The notes: a model not told the origin generated them from the letters alone. A DNA stretch of 15,454 nucleotides from WLWS01 sp047638675 (GCA_047638675.1 JBLIML010000084.1:1-15454); one strand, 5' to 3'; numbered from the stretch's first letter, positions 1 through 8,455 are shown. Made by a program: numbers and translations.

Positions 1-3000
1 ATGGACTTGCTTAAAGAAGAAGCAAAAGACAAAAAGCCTCATGTCGCAATCAAATTATTAAACGAGGATTTCAAAGATCATCCGGAAGCGTTTATTTCGC
101 TCCAACGTGAATCTTCTCGTCAGCAGAAACTTGCCCATCCCAATATCGCCACCATTTACGATTTCGACCGCGTAGGCGGGCCCGGCACCCCTGTCTACAT
201 CACGATGGAATTGATGGAAGGCATGGAGCTTAAAGACTACATCAAAAAGAACGTAAAAAAACAGGGCGGATTGCCTTTCGATGAAGCTTTCAAAATCATC
301 GAACAGCTAGGAGCCGGTTTAATTTACGCGCATAACAGACGACTGGTGCATTCTGATTTCAAACCCGGAAACGCGTTCTATTGTAATGACGGTACGGTAA
401 AAACCCTCGACTTTGGCATTGCTCGAGCCGTAAAAAACCCGCTCACGGGTGAAGCCGAAAAAACCTTATTTGACCCGGGACAACTGGGCGCATTAACCCC
501 GGCCTATGCCAGCCTTGAAATGCTCGAAGGTGAAGAACCCGATACACGAGACGATACCTACGCTCTGGGTTGTGTGTGTTATGAATTGCTCACGGGTAAA
601 CATCCTTTTAATAAATTACCCGCAACAACAGCACGAGAAAATGGTCTGGTACCCGCACCGGTAAAAGGGCTCAATAAAAAACAAAACCGTGCACTCCGAC
701 GTTCGGTCGCCTTCAAACGAGAAGACAGAAGTCCCTCTGTCGATCATTTCCTCGACGAAATTCAGGGAAAAGCTACCTGGCACAAAAATCCTTTTGTCAT
801 TGCCGCCGGTATCTTATTGATTGTGGGTGCGATACTGGTCAAGCCTGCAGTAGACTATTTTCATGGTCAGGAAATCCTGCAGATAGTTGAAGAAATAAAT
901 CGAGGCGACAAGCAACTGATCATCGCCAAACTGGCCGAGATACGTACGCTTGAAAAATCAGAAGAAACCACGATCACCACTGACGCAAAAGTAGCGATTC
1001 AAGATCACTTTGCCGCGGAGATTGCCTCTCATATCAATACCAGTGGGGAAGATTACAATTTTCCTAAAGCAAATGAAGTCTTGAGTGAAGTCGAGTACTT
1101 TTATCCAGAGTCTGTGTTTCTGCAGGAACAAACGGATTCGATTAATTCCAACAAGAAACAAAAAGTTGCTGACCTTTATGCGGACTATATAGCTGCACTC
1201 GATCCCACGGCCGCTCAAAACAATCCAGAGGCCATTGATAGCACTAAAAACATTCTGGAGATTATTCGACTAAAAATTGACCCCAAACATCCCTTGCTCG
1301 AAGATCCACGTCCAAGCAACGCCTACCGATTGGCTGCTGAAGAAGCGTTTGAGGGTGGTAATTTTGAGCAAGCATTGACCTTTATCAGTTCGGGGCTAAG
1401 TACCGCAGAAGGTGATGCCCGATTAACTGACTTACAAACTAAAGTAACTAATGCGGTGACTGTCGCACGTTTGAATGAATCGCTGACGGGCGTCCAGACC
1501 GAACTCGTGTCTCTTGAATCCTTTGATACCCATCAAAAAGATATTATTGAACTTGCCAGCTTGAGCTCATTTGAAGAGTCCCCCATTCTGGGCACTCTGT
1601 CTGAAAATTTGTTGGGAAATATCACGGCTAAACGAACTGAAATAGAAAAGCAGGGCAATCGCGCGGACGCTGAGGCGCTTGTCAGTGGCTACGGAGAGTT
1701 ACTTGGCGCTCTGGAGTTGGGTCGTGAGCTGATACAGATCAAGCTGGCGCATCTTACCGGTGCGGAACGCACTGCGGCTATTGAAGAATTTGTGGCTTCG
1801 GACAAAGCCAATATTGAAGAAAAACTGGCTTCACCTGCACTCGATAATCCTGACTGGGAGGCAGATTTACTGGCGAGTACACGGCAATTGGACGTTCTAC
1901 AAGTTGAAGATGCCTCTATAGGCACTGCCCTGCAAGCATACCGTGAGAGCATAGGCCAACTTTATGTCGAGCGAGCCACTGCAATACTGCAGGAAAATCG
2001 ATTTGACGCCGCTGATGCGCTGATCAAAAGAGCTCAACGACTTGCTCCACAATTAACCTTATTGGATGCAACACTCGCAACCATCGCCAGTACCAAGCGT
2101 GAATTTGAAAACCAGCAGCAGATTGCAAATTTGAAAACCGATTTTAAATTCCAGATCGAGGCCAATAAAGTCAAAGAGGCAATCACAGCATTTGAGCAAT
2201 TAAAGTTATTACTCCCCGCGGATGATGCCTTTGTCAGCACCGAGGCACCGAGCGAGTTAAGCGCAAGTTATCAACGTGTCGCAATAAGTCGAGCCACCCA
2301 GAATGACTTTGTCGGCGCCCTCGCGTTGGTGGAAGCGGGTCTCAAGCTGGCAAAAGACGACGATGTGTTAAATAGATTGCGTAATGATTACCGAGTTGAA
2401 GTCAACATTATCGAATTGTCAGAAATGTTCGCAAGTACTATTGCCTTTGACGTCATCGATGTCACGATAAAAGTGAATCAAATCGAAAACGGTGCCCCTG
2501 CTCGCTACACCGAGTTTAGAAAACAATCAGAAAAAACCCTTGAGACTCGTATCAGGTCCCTGGCGGCAACCGACAAGAATGCCGCTGCAGGCCTTGCCAA
2601 CGATGCCGCCAAAGTATTTCCGACCAGTAGTGTACTTGCTGACCTGTTGCCTCAGTTTGGTGACCTGGAGCCCTGGCCTGATGCTGCTGTTGCCAATAGA
2701 GCGCTTAGTGAGGGCAGGTTAAGCGAGGTAAATACGCTTTTACAATCCGCTGCAGGGAAATTTGTGGGTCACCCGGACGTGCTCAAATTGCAAACGAAAT
2801 TGGAAAATAAAATGAAAGACGCTAATGACGTCTTCAATGATTACCTTGCCGCTAAACAAGCTGCAGGTGACAGTAAAACAGCTTTGCGTAGTGATGCTAA
2901 ACCCTTGCTCAGCCAGGCCAGAAAAATCTGGTTAGATAACCCGGATTACAAAAATGCGGAAGGCGAGTTAAACCAGCTTATATCGCAACGAATACAACGC

Positions 3001-3729
3001 GAGCAAATTGATTTCCCGGTTACGGCTCCCGGCGCAGGCGGAGGATCGGACAAAGCAAAGATTGAGGTCGCCTGGAAACCAACGCCCAGCGGCGCGGAGT
3101 GCACGGCAAATCTGGCGGGACATGGCGTACGTGCAAAAGCGGTTTGTTATGATTTTGTTAACACCGGATGGCGCGGTCCATTGATGGTGGTGGTGCCGGG
3201 AGGTGAGGTTTCGGATAAACCTTTTGCTATTGGCAGGTACGAATTGTCGGTAGGCGACTGGAGCAAATATTGCGCCTTGAGTGGCAAATGCAAACCTGAA
3301 ACGAACAAGGAAAAGCATAATGATCCGCAAACCGGCATCAGCATGCAACAGGTAAAGGAGTACACACAATGGTTATCCGAACGCACAGGTAAAACCTATC
3401 GTATCCCCAATAAAGCAGAGTGGGAATACGCAGCCAAAGCCGATGGCGCAAAGGTGAAAAAGGACTGGAACTGTCGGCTTGAGCTCAACGGCAAGTTACT
3501 AAAAGGCACTGGTATCGCCAGTGTCAAGTCAGGCCAACCCAACGCCTGGGGTCTACGAAACTATATTGGTAATGTGCAGGAATGGGTGGAAGACGGCGGC
3601 GGCACTATCGCTGCCGGTGGCGCCTACTCCGACAAATGTGAGAAAAGTGAAATATCACTTCAACGTCCTCATGATGGTAGCGCCGATGATACGACAGGCT
3701 TCCGATTGGTTCTGGAAGAAGCTGGTTAA
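1..3729 (+). CDS. Membrane-anchored Ser/Thr protein kinase with C-terminal FGE-sulfatase-like domain (5' partial)
   Basis: Eukaryotic-type Ser/Thr kinase, 1242 residues visible. Motifs seen: VAIK with the beta-3 lysine K18, helix C Glu E37, catalytic loop HSDFKPGN (D119, N124), DFG at 137-139, and the APE position replaced by SLE (171-173). HSD instead of HRD makes it a non-RD kinase. A hydrophobic span at about 264-281 should anchor it in the inner membrane with the kinase in the cytoplasm. The following ~780 residues are helical and contain several TPR-like units (near 340, 441, 657, 760 and 898). Residues 1061-1238 resemble an FGE-sulfatase/C-type-lectin fold (PNKAEWEYAAKADG, GNVQEWVEDGG, final GFRL). 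The glycine-rich loop that must precede VAIK is missing, so I infer that the real start lies left of the window and the ATG at position 1 is internal. I see no obvious catalytic Cys of true FGE near the C-terminus, so that domain more likely binds something. Substrates are unknown. Confidence 0.85.
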   Translation: MDLLKEEAKDKKPHVAIKLLNEDFKDHPEAFISLQRESSRQQKLAHPNIATIYDFDRVGGPGTPVYITMELMEGMELKDYIKKNVKKQGGLPFDEAFKIIEQLGAGLIYAHNRRLVHSDFKPGNAFYCNDGTVKTLDFGIARAVKNPLTGEAEKTLFDPGQLGALTPAYASLEMLEGEEPDTRDDTYALGCVCYELLTGKHPFNKLPATTARENGLVPAPVKGLNKKQNRALRRSVAFKREDRSPSVDHFLDEIQGKATWHKNPFVIAAGILLIVGAILVKPAVDYFHGQEILQIVEEINRGDKQLIIAKLAEIRTLEKSEETTITTDAKVAIQDHFAAEIASHINTSGEDYNFPKANEVLSEVEYFYPESVFLQEQTDSINSNKKQKVADLYADYIAALDPTAAQNNPEAIDSTKNILEIIRLKIDPKHPLLEDPRPSNAYRLAAEEAFEGGNFEQALTFISSGLSTAEGDARLTDLQTKVTNAVTVARLNESLTGVQTELVSLESFDTHQKDIIELASLSSFEESPILGTLSENLLGNITAKRTEIEKQGNRADAEALVSGYGELLGALELGRELIQIKLAHLTGAERTAAIEEFVASDKANIEEKLASPALDNPDWEADLLASTRQLDVLQVEDASIGTALQAYRESIGQLYVERATAILQENRFDAADALIKRAQRLAPQLTLLDATLATIASTKREFENQQQIANLKTDFKFQIEANKVKEAITAFEQLKLLLPADDAFVSTEAPSELSASYQRVAISRATQNDFVGALALVEAGLKLAKDDDVLNRLRNDYRVEVNIIELSEMFASTIAFDVIDVTIKVNQIENGAPARYTEFRKQSEKTLETRIRSLAATDKNAAAGLANDAAKVFPTSSVLADLLPQFGDLEPWPDAAVANRALSEGRLSEVNTLLQSAAGKFVGHPDVLKLQTKLENKMKDANDVFNDYLAAKQAAGDSKTALRSDAKPLLSQARKIWLDNPDYKNAEGELNQLISQRIQREQIDFPVTAPGAGGGSDKAKIEVAWKPTPSGAECTANLAGHGVRAKAVCYDFVNTGWRGPLMVVVPGGEVSDKPFAIGRYELSVGDWSKYCALSGKCKPETNKEKHNDPQTGISMQQVKEYTQWLSERTGKTYRIPNKAEWEYAAKADGAKVKKDWNCRLELNGKLLKGTGIASVKSGQPNAWGLRNYIGNVQEWVEDGGGTIAAGGAYSDKCEKSEISLQRPHDGSADDTTGFRLVLEEAG

Positions 3730-3748
3730 TTAAACAGGAATTAAAGAG

Positions 3749-4531
3749 ATGGCAAATAGCAGCTTGCGAGAATTAGCAAAGGAACATGCTCAAGGTAATC
3801 TTGACAAAGACGCCTATCGAAAATCGCGCGCGGAGCTGATTCAGGGCATTGTCAACTCGACGATTCCTTTAAAACAAATAGAATACCCGCCGCTGGTACA
3901 ACCACCTGAACCTGAGCCTCTTGACGACACCCTGCGTAAAGTAGATGTCAATAAAACCTCCATTCAAAAGGCCGCACCTGAATCCGCATCCTCGACGAGA
4001 CCGGGGGCAAGAAAATCATCAAGTGATAGCGAGCTTACAGGCACAGTAGGCTCGAGCAAATTACCTGTTATCGGCATAGTTGTTGCCCTTGTTGTGATAA
4101 TTTTCGTGGCTGTATTTGTGTTAAAAGGTGATGGGAATTCCGGTAAAACAAATACATCAACAACGACAAAATCTGAGGTAAGGGAAACAAGTGTTAAGAC
4201 GCCAGCACAGAAATTGATTCAGGGCTTTCTCAAGGACAAAAACTGGTCAAGCTCAAGCCTGGACACCTTCCGACAACAATGGTCAGAATTACCGCTTATC
4301 GATGTGCAGGCGAATAAAGAGTCCGTTGAAATGGGCCAGCTTACCAACGCTATTTACAAACAGTTACTGGAAGAACAGGCCCTCTCAGGCCTGGTCGACG
4401 ATGACTCTTCATTGGACAAGCAAGAACAGCTTGTTCAATTTGCTTCAGAGTTGGGTATTGAAGATGCACGTATCAGTTTGCCTGAGCAAGCCGAAGTAAT
4501 GGAAAATGTCCTTGAGGACATTGAGCCCTAG
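3749..4531 (+). CDS. Single-span membrane protein of unknown function, downstream of the kinase
   Basis: Predicted 260-residue protein that I do not recognise. Residues 1-35 form a short charged helical segment loosely like a SHOCT-type motif. A Pro/Glu-rich and then Ser-rich linker (about 45-103) leads to one strong membrane helix at about 105-125 (VIGIVVALVVIIFVAVFVL). The C-terminal ~135 residues are acidic and helical and, by analogy, probably periplasmic. There is no signal peptide or Cys motif. An AGGA (3736-3739) lies 9 nt before the ATG, and the gene starts 19 nt after the kinase stop, so the two are probably co-transcribed. The same topology (cytoplasmic N-terminus, one helix, outer C-terminal part) suggests a partner or substrate of the kinase, which is inference only. 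Confidence 0.75.
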   Translation: MANSSLRELAKEHAQGNLDKDAYRKSRAELIQGIVNSTIPLKQIEYPPLVQPPEPEPLDDTLRKVDVNKTSIQKAAPESASSTRPGARKSSSDSELTGTVGSSKLPVIGIVVALVVIIFVAVFVLKGDGNSGKTNTSTTTKSEVRETSVKTPAQKLIQGFLKDKNWSSSSLDTFRQQWSELPLIDVQANKESVEMGQLTNAIYKQLLEEQALSGLVDDDSSLDKQEQLVQFASELGIEDARISLPEQAEVMENVLEDIEP

Positions 4532-4667
4532 TAGCCCCTGTCTGCGACCTTCTTTTCGTAAACCAGCAAAGATTCCTGCGAAAATCACCCGCTGATAAGT
4601 CAGGAGAACGCGGACGCGAAAACCTACGCCCTGATATGTCAAACAGTCGATTTAACGGATTAATTAA

Positions 4668-5414
4668 CTAATCGTAAGTATCAAATTCTGTAGACTCTAC
4701 GTCTGGAATATCATCTTCGCCACGATCATGCACCAGGTTGTCACGATATTGTAAAAAAACGCTTTTAAGGAAACCGTATTCATCTACCGCCGCGATACCT
4801 AGTAGCTCACCCGTGCTTAATAAATCCGCTTTAAAATCGATATATTGCAGCGCCATTAAACCGGAACTGTATCCTGTATCTCTGATATAGGTTGTCGGGC
4901 TCAAAAGCACTCCATCGACAATGAGTGAGGTCCCTCCTCTCAAGGTGGTAGGACCTAGCAAGGGAATGATAAAAAACGGACCAGAATTAAATCCCCATTT
5001 ACCGAGAGACTGTCCAAAATCCTCTCTGTGTTTGGGCAGTCCCATGTCCGTCGACACATCGAAAAAACCGGCCAGTCCGAGACTTGAGTTGACGATAAAT
5101 CGAGCAAGGTCGGAAAAGGCCTGAGCAAACTTGAACTGTAAAATATCATTAGCGATGACCGATATCTCATTCATATTACTAAAGATATTGGAAACACCTT
5201 CATTTACCACCTTTGGCAGAATGGCGTCATAAACCTCAGCAATCGGATTAAAGAGGTTCTTATCCATAGCCTTATTGAACTTGAAAGCAGAACGATTGAA
5301 ACCCTCAAAGGGATCTCCTTCGCTAATACTCCCCGTGCTCGCACAAGCGGAAATCAGGGTCAATAACATGATACAAAAACTAAGTCGTAATTTTTGCAGA
5401 CATTGTCTTTTCAT
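4668..5414 (-). CDS. mlaA: MlaA (VacJ) family phospholipid-binding outer-membrane lipoprotein
   Basis: MlaA is the outer-membrane lipoprotein of the Mla retrograde phospholipid transport pathway. In known members it removes mislocalised phospholipid from the outer leaflet and passes it to the periplasmic carrier MlaC. Seen here: 248 residues, a lipoprotein signal with lipobox ISAC and lipidated C24, Ala rather than Asp at +2 (compatible with outer-membrane sorting), then the family signature DPFEGFNRSAFKFNKAMD near 33-50, the amphipathic VNSSLGLAGFFDVSTDMGL and the central GPFFIIPLLGPTTLRGG. Length is normal. On its coding strand AGGAATAA precedes the ATG at good spacing. It is divergent from ubiG and convergent with the unknown membrane protein gene. 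The other mla genes are not in this window. Confidence 0.95.
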   Translation of the reverse strand: MKRQCLQKLRLSFCIMLLTLISACASTGSISEGDPFEGFNRSAFKFNKAMDKNLFNPIAEVYDAILPKVVNEGVSNIFSNMNEISVIANDILQFKFAQAFSDLARFIVNSSLGLAGFFDVSTDMGLPKHREDFGQSLGKWGFNSGPFFIIPLLGPTTLRGGTSLIVDGVLLSPTTYIRDTGYSSGLMALQYIDFKADLLSTGELLGIAAVDEYGFLKSVFLQYRDNLVHDRGEDDIPDVESTEFDTYD

Positions 5415-5649
5415 TGTGGGTTATTCCTGTATACCTGCTGTTATCCAGAGAACCTTCGAGCCACTCACTCGCAAAAGGGCACATTTTATTTTTATTAATA
5501 AAGCCTACATCAACAATACTTGAAAATCTATTCGCGATAACATGCTGACCCTGGTTCCGTGGATCATATATATCGGATTAACTGAATATTAATCATTTAT
5601 CATTAGAATTTGAAATACTAAGTTCATTCAAACACCGACTTTTTCTAAC
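5415..5649. promoter_or_regulatory. Divergent intergenic region between mlaA and ubiG
   Basis: This 235-bp AT-rich gap separates two divergent genes, so it should hold a promoter for each. The ubiG-proximal half (about 5565-5630) is very AT-rich. I could not find a -35/-10 pair with proper spacing that I would defend on either strand. No ORF or clear hairpin was seen. Confidence 0.35.
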
Positions 5650-6360
5650 ATGCCTGACTCTACTGAAAATATTGACGCCGATGAACTGCTCAAATTCGAG
5701 CGGCTTTCCGATGCATGGTGGGATCCCTCTGGTGATCTAAAAACACTGCATGTCATCAACCCAATACGATTGAGTTATATAGATGATGCAGTGTCACTAA
5801 GTAATAAGAGGGTACTTGATGTCGGATGTGGCGGTGGTTTACTGACAGAAGCGATGGAAACCCGGGGTGGCAGAGTGAGCGGTTTGGATGCGAATGAGTC
5901 CGCAATAAATGTTGCACGGGCACATGCAAATCTTTCACAAAGCCATGTGGACTACGTCATCGCAACTGCGGAACAATATGCAATCGAAGCCAAGCATACT
6001 TTTGATGTCATCACCTGCATGGAGCTGGTAGAACACGTGCCAGACCCCGGCTCGCTAATGTCCGCGTGTGCTGAGATGTTGAAGCCCGGTGGTGATCTGA
6101 TTATTGCCACCTTAAATCGAAACGCGCGTTCATACGCATCTGCGATTTTAGCGGCTGAATATATTCTGGGTCTATTGCCCAAAGGCACTCATGACTATGC
6201 CAAATTTATCAAACCCTCTGAAATTGCCCGGGAATTGCGAAAGCTGAATTTCGATGTGATTGACATCAGCGGTATGCATTACTTACCGCTCGCTAATCGA
6301 TGCATATTGAATAACGATCCTGCGGTAAATTACCTCCTGCATGCCCGTGCCAGAACATAA
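5650..6360 (+). CDS. ubiG: UbiG, ubiquinone biosynthesis O-methyltransferase
   Basis: SAM-dependent methyltransferase that performs both O-methylations of ubiquinone biosynthesis in the cytoplasm. Its 236 residues match the usual length. Seen: the UbiG N-terminal pattern KFERLSDAWWDPSGDLKTLH followed by NPIRLSYI, SAM motif I VLDVGCGGGLLTE, GLDANESAI (post-I acidic residue), TCMELVEHVPDP and LKPGGDLIIATLNRN. The start codon has no clear Shine-Dalgarno sequence (a T-rich stretch lies just upstream), but the N-terminus aligns with the family from the first residues. The neighbouring HAD phosphatase gene begins 123 nt downstream, as in the ubiG-mupP arrangement of pseudomonads. Its product, ubiquinone, is the electron acceptor of the succinate dehydrogenase encoded further along. 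Confidence 0.95.
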   Translation: MPDSTENIDADELLKFERLSDAWWDPSGDLKTLHVINPIRLSYIDDAVSLSNKRVLDVGCGGGLLTEAMETRGGRVSGLDANESAINVARAHANLSQSHVDYVIATAEQYAIEAKHTFDVITCMELVEHVPDPGSLMSACAEMLKPGGDLIIATLNRNARSYASAILAAEYILGLLPKGTHDYAKFIKPSEIARELRKLNFDVIDISGMHYLPLANRCILNNDPAVNYLLHARART

Positions 6361-6399
6361 GCGAGACTATAAAAAAGACCGCCTTCTCATGTTTAGGTC

Positions 6400-6437
6400 T
6401 CCTGTTCAAGGTCACGCCGCAACAGGCGTGAACAGGA
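6400..6437. repeat. Imperfect hairpin in the ubiG-phosphatase intergenic region
   Basis: TCCTGTTCA (6400-6408) and TGAACAGGA (6429-6437) form a perfect 9-bp inverted repeat. CGCC/GGCG (6415-6418 and 6425-6428) can continue the stem after a 6-nt bulge; an alternative register pairs TCACGCC with GGCGTGA around the loop GCAACA. There is no T-run after it, so it is not a standard intrinsic terminator. It could affect mRNA processing between the two genes or be a remnant of a repeat element. Confidence 0.4.
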
Positions 6438-6483
6438 CAGCTGCGGGAGTCCAATTTCTCCATCAACCCTTAGGAAAATAATC

Positions 6484-7140
6484 GTGAGGAAGATTAAAAA
6501 TATCTTGTTCGATCTGGATGGCACTTTGGCCGACACGGCGCCTGATTTAGCCTTTGCCTTGAATTCCTTGCTAAAGGAAGAAGGAAAATTACCCTTGCCT
6601 CTAGAGATTATTAAACCGACTGTTTCATTAGGCAGTATGGCGATGGTACGTCTGGCTTTTCATATTGATGAAGATAATATCGAATTCACCAAATTGAAAA
6701 ATCGCTTTCTGGCAATTTATCACGCGAATATTGCCAAATACACGGTATTGTTTGAGGGTATGCCGCAGGTCCTTTCACATCTTGACGATGGACACATTCC
6801 CTGGGGTATCGTCACCAACAAATCAACCTGGCTAACGCAAGCACTGATGGACGAATTGAAACTCTCTCAACGTACACCCTGTATTGTGTGTGGTGATACC
6901 GTCGAGCATGCTAAGCCCCACGCCGCCCCCATGTTACACGCCTGTGATTTATTGCATTGTCTTGCAGAAGACACCCTGTATGTCGGCGATGCCAGACGCG
7001 ATATAGAAGCGGGCAACAATGCGGCAATGACGACGGTAATCGCACGCTATGGTTATCTGGATGCAAAAGACAAACCTGAAAGCTGGGGAGCTGATGGTGC
7101 GGTTAACACGCCTCTGGAAATCCTGGACTGGCTCAATTGA
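6484..7140 (+). CDS. HAD-superfamily phosphatase, MupP/Gph type
   Basis: Haloacid-dehalogenase phosphatase of 218 residues. Seen: motif I DLDGT with nucleophile D10 and acid/base D12, a helical C1-type cap, motif II Thr T111 in IVTNKSTW, motif III Lys K144, and motif IV GDARRDIEAG with D169 and D173. It would be annotated as phosphoglycolate phosphatase (Gph) by general similarity. The C-terminal pattern YGYLDAKDKPESWGADGAV with PLEI resembles Pseudomonas MupP (N-acetylmuramic acid 6-phosphate phosphatase of peptidoglycan recycling) more than E. coli Gph, and the ubiG-mupP gene order fits. Start is GTG, supported by AGGA (6472-6475) 8 nt upstream; no better ATG lies in front of motif I. The next gene starts 7 nt after its stop, so translation is probably coupled. 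Confidence 0.85.
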   Translation: MRKIKNILFDLDGTLADTAPDLAFALNSLLKEEGKLPLPLEIIKPTVSLGSMAMVRLAFHIDEDNIEFTKLKNRFLAIYHANIAKYTVLFEGMPQVLSHLDDGHIPWGIVTNKSTWLTQALMDELKLSQRTPCIVCGDTVEHAKPHAAPMLHACDLLHCLAEDTLYVGDARRDIEAGNNAAMTTVIARYGYLDAKDKPESWGADGAVNTPLEILDWLN

Positions 7141-7147
7141 ACCTGAC

Positions 7148-7972
7148 ATGACACCCGAACACTATTGCCAGGAAAAGGCAGCCCCTGTCGGCTCAAACTT
7201 CTATTACGCCGCCCTGTTCCACAGTGCGCCACAAAAACGCAGCCTTCATGCGCTCTTTGCTCTGCAACAAGAGCTCATTGACACAGTAATCGAATGTCAG
7301 GACGCCGGTGTTGCCCGGATAAAATTACAATGGTGGAGTGAAGAAATTAGGCGTTTATTTGCCAACGAGGCACGTCATCCGGTGAGTAAAGCACTGCAAG
7401 CATTACAGCCGGAGCTCAAGCTGGAACAAAGCAGCTTACTCTCTATGATTATGACGAACGCAGATGCAATTAATCCTGCACAAGCCGAATCGCTGGAACA
7501 ATTGATCGAAGATAAATGCAGGCAGCTTGGAGCATGCTGGCAGATGGCCGCGCGCGCCTGTCACTATGATGATACTCAGACAAGTGAATTCGTTGTCAAG
7601 ATCGCTGGCCTGTGCGGAGCTCTGGATCATTTTCAATTAGCCCGGCAACACCTTAATCGAGGCTATTCCCCCTTCCCTCGTCTTGAAATGGAAGCACTTG
7701 GCCTGAACGACAATGATTTGTTATGCGCAAACAAAAGCGCTTCACAAAGAAAATTGCTGACAGGTCTATTTACTTCGCTCCACCGCGCACTTGTGCCTTA
7801 TGTTACGAATTTAAGTGACAAAGAACAGCCCTCTATTTTATTCGCGCGAGTGATGGCTCGCATAACTCAGACCAATTGCACTTTATTGCAAAAACAATCT
7901 GAGCTGATACCTTCACAAGCATTGTTGCTTACGCCTCTGAGGAAACTCTGGATCGCATGGCGTACGAAATAA
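7148..7972 (+). CDS. Squalene/phytoene synthase family protein with degenerate active site
   Basis: 274 residues with the family N-terminus GSNFYYAALF, then RSLHALFAL and the WW-x-EEIRRL segment (62-70). In active trans-prenyl synthases two Asp-rich motifs bind Mg-diphosphate. Here the first motif region (41-49, QELIDTVIE) has Ile at 44 and 48 where Asp is expected, and the region corresponding to the second (about 158-177, ending RGYSPFP) has no Asp pair, although the RG..-P end is recognisable. It therefore looks like a non-catalytic member, as in the mitochondrial complex I assembly factor NDUFAF6, rather than a squalene synthase. An upstream ATG at 7049 lies inside the phosphatase gene; ATG 7148 is chosen because the family N-terminus begins there and it follows the preceding stop by 7 nt. 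No strong Shine-Dalgarno sequence is seen. Confidence 0.8.
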   Translation: MTPEHYCQEKAAPVGSNFYYAALFHSAPQKRSLHALFALQQELIDTVIECQDAGVARIKLQWWSEEIRRLFANEARHPVSKALQALQPELKLEQSSLLSMIMTNADAINPAQAESLEQLIEDKCRQLGACWQMAARACHYDDTQTSEFVVKIAGLCGALDHFQLARQHLNRGYSPFPRLEMEALGLNDNDLLCANKSASQRKLLTGLFTSLHRALVPYVTNLSDKEQPSILFARVMARITQTNCTLLQKQSELIPSQALLLTPLRKLWIAWRTK

Positions 7973-8002
7973 CAAATTCGGCTGGATAATTAAGCGTTGA
8001 TG

Positions 8003-8455
8003 CTAGCTTATGTTTGTACCATGCAGGAGACGCACTCTTAAGCGCCGCAATGTATTCTTCTCCACATTTTCAGCATTTAGAATAAAAGAATAAGATCGCC
8101 CCTCTACATCACTAAATCGTAAAACAAGTAGTAAACTGTGTGCCAGGGCAGAAGGTCGAAGTTTGATCGATCGCACTTCATCATTGCCATCAATCAGTGA
8201 CCATTCATTTTCCTTGCCAAGGCACAATTGCGGAGTGATTGTCGCCACCTGCTGTTTGTTAAAGTCCTGGTAAAAAAAGGAAAAACATGCGGTCACTAAT
8301 AATATCAGCAAGACTGATAACCAATATGGCAAGGATGAGAGAAGCAGACAAAGAGCCGCGCCAAAATGACTGAATGCCATCAAATACAAAAGTGACCTGG
8401 GCGGACGGTAGTGGATGCGAATTGGTACACTAAATGCATTATCCCTGTAAATCAT
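8003..8455 (-). CDS. ygfX: YgfX family membrane protein (CptA-like)
   Basis: 150-residue protein with two adjacent membrane helices (about 22-40 and 43-61) followed by a soluble domain. The end (FILNAENVEKNTLRRLRVRLL) and the middle (NEWSLIDGNDEVRSIKLRPS) match the YgfX pattern known from E. coli, where the C-terminal part reads as a short W-x-L motif and ends in D-x-LRRLLL. The E. coli gene lies next to sdhE (ygfY) and was described as the toxin CptA of the CptAB pair, a view later challenged. Here it sits at the other end of the sdh locus, divergent from it. GGGAG lies 5 nt before the ATG on its own strand (genomic 8461-8465), which supports the start. It is convergent with the preceding synthase-like gene, with a 30-nt gap. 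Confidence 0.8.
   Translation of the reverse strand: MIYRDNAFSVPIRIHYRPPRSLLYLMAFSHFGAALCLLLSSLPYWLSVLLILLVTACFSFFYQDFNKQQVATITPQLCLGKENEWSLIDGNDEVRSIKLRPSALAHSLLLVLRFSDVEGRSYSFILNAENVEKNTLRRLRVRLLHGTNIS

Noticed and set aside
3181..3729. The kinase C-terminal lectin-like domain as the variable target of a diversity-generating retroelement
   Set aside because: Such targets share this fold, but no reverse transcriptase, template repeat or adenine-biased variable stretch was seen downstream in the window.
4532..4667. Terminator between the convergent membrane protein gene and mlaA
   Set aside because: Only weak dispersed complementarity (TTTTCG/CGAAAA with a 20-nt loop) and no T-run; nothing to support a call.
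7049..7147. Upstream ATG (7049) as start of the synthase-like gene
   Set aside because: It would add 33 residues read out of frame through the phosphatase gene and unlike the family; the conserved N-terminus begins at 7148.
8003..8455. ygfX with sdhE as a CptAB toxin-antitoxin system
   Set aside because: The two genes are about 4 kb apart and on opposite strands here, and SdhE has the intact RGxxE flavinylation motif.
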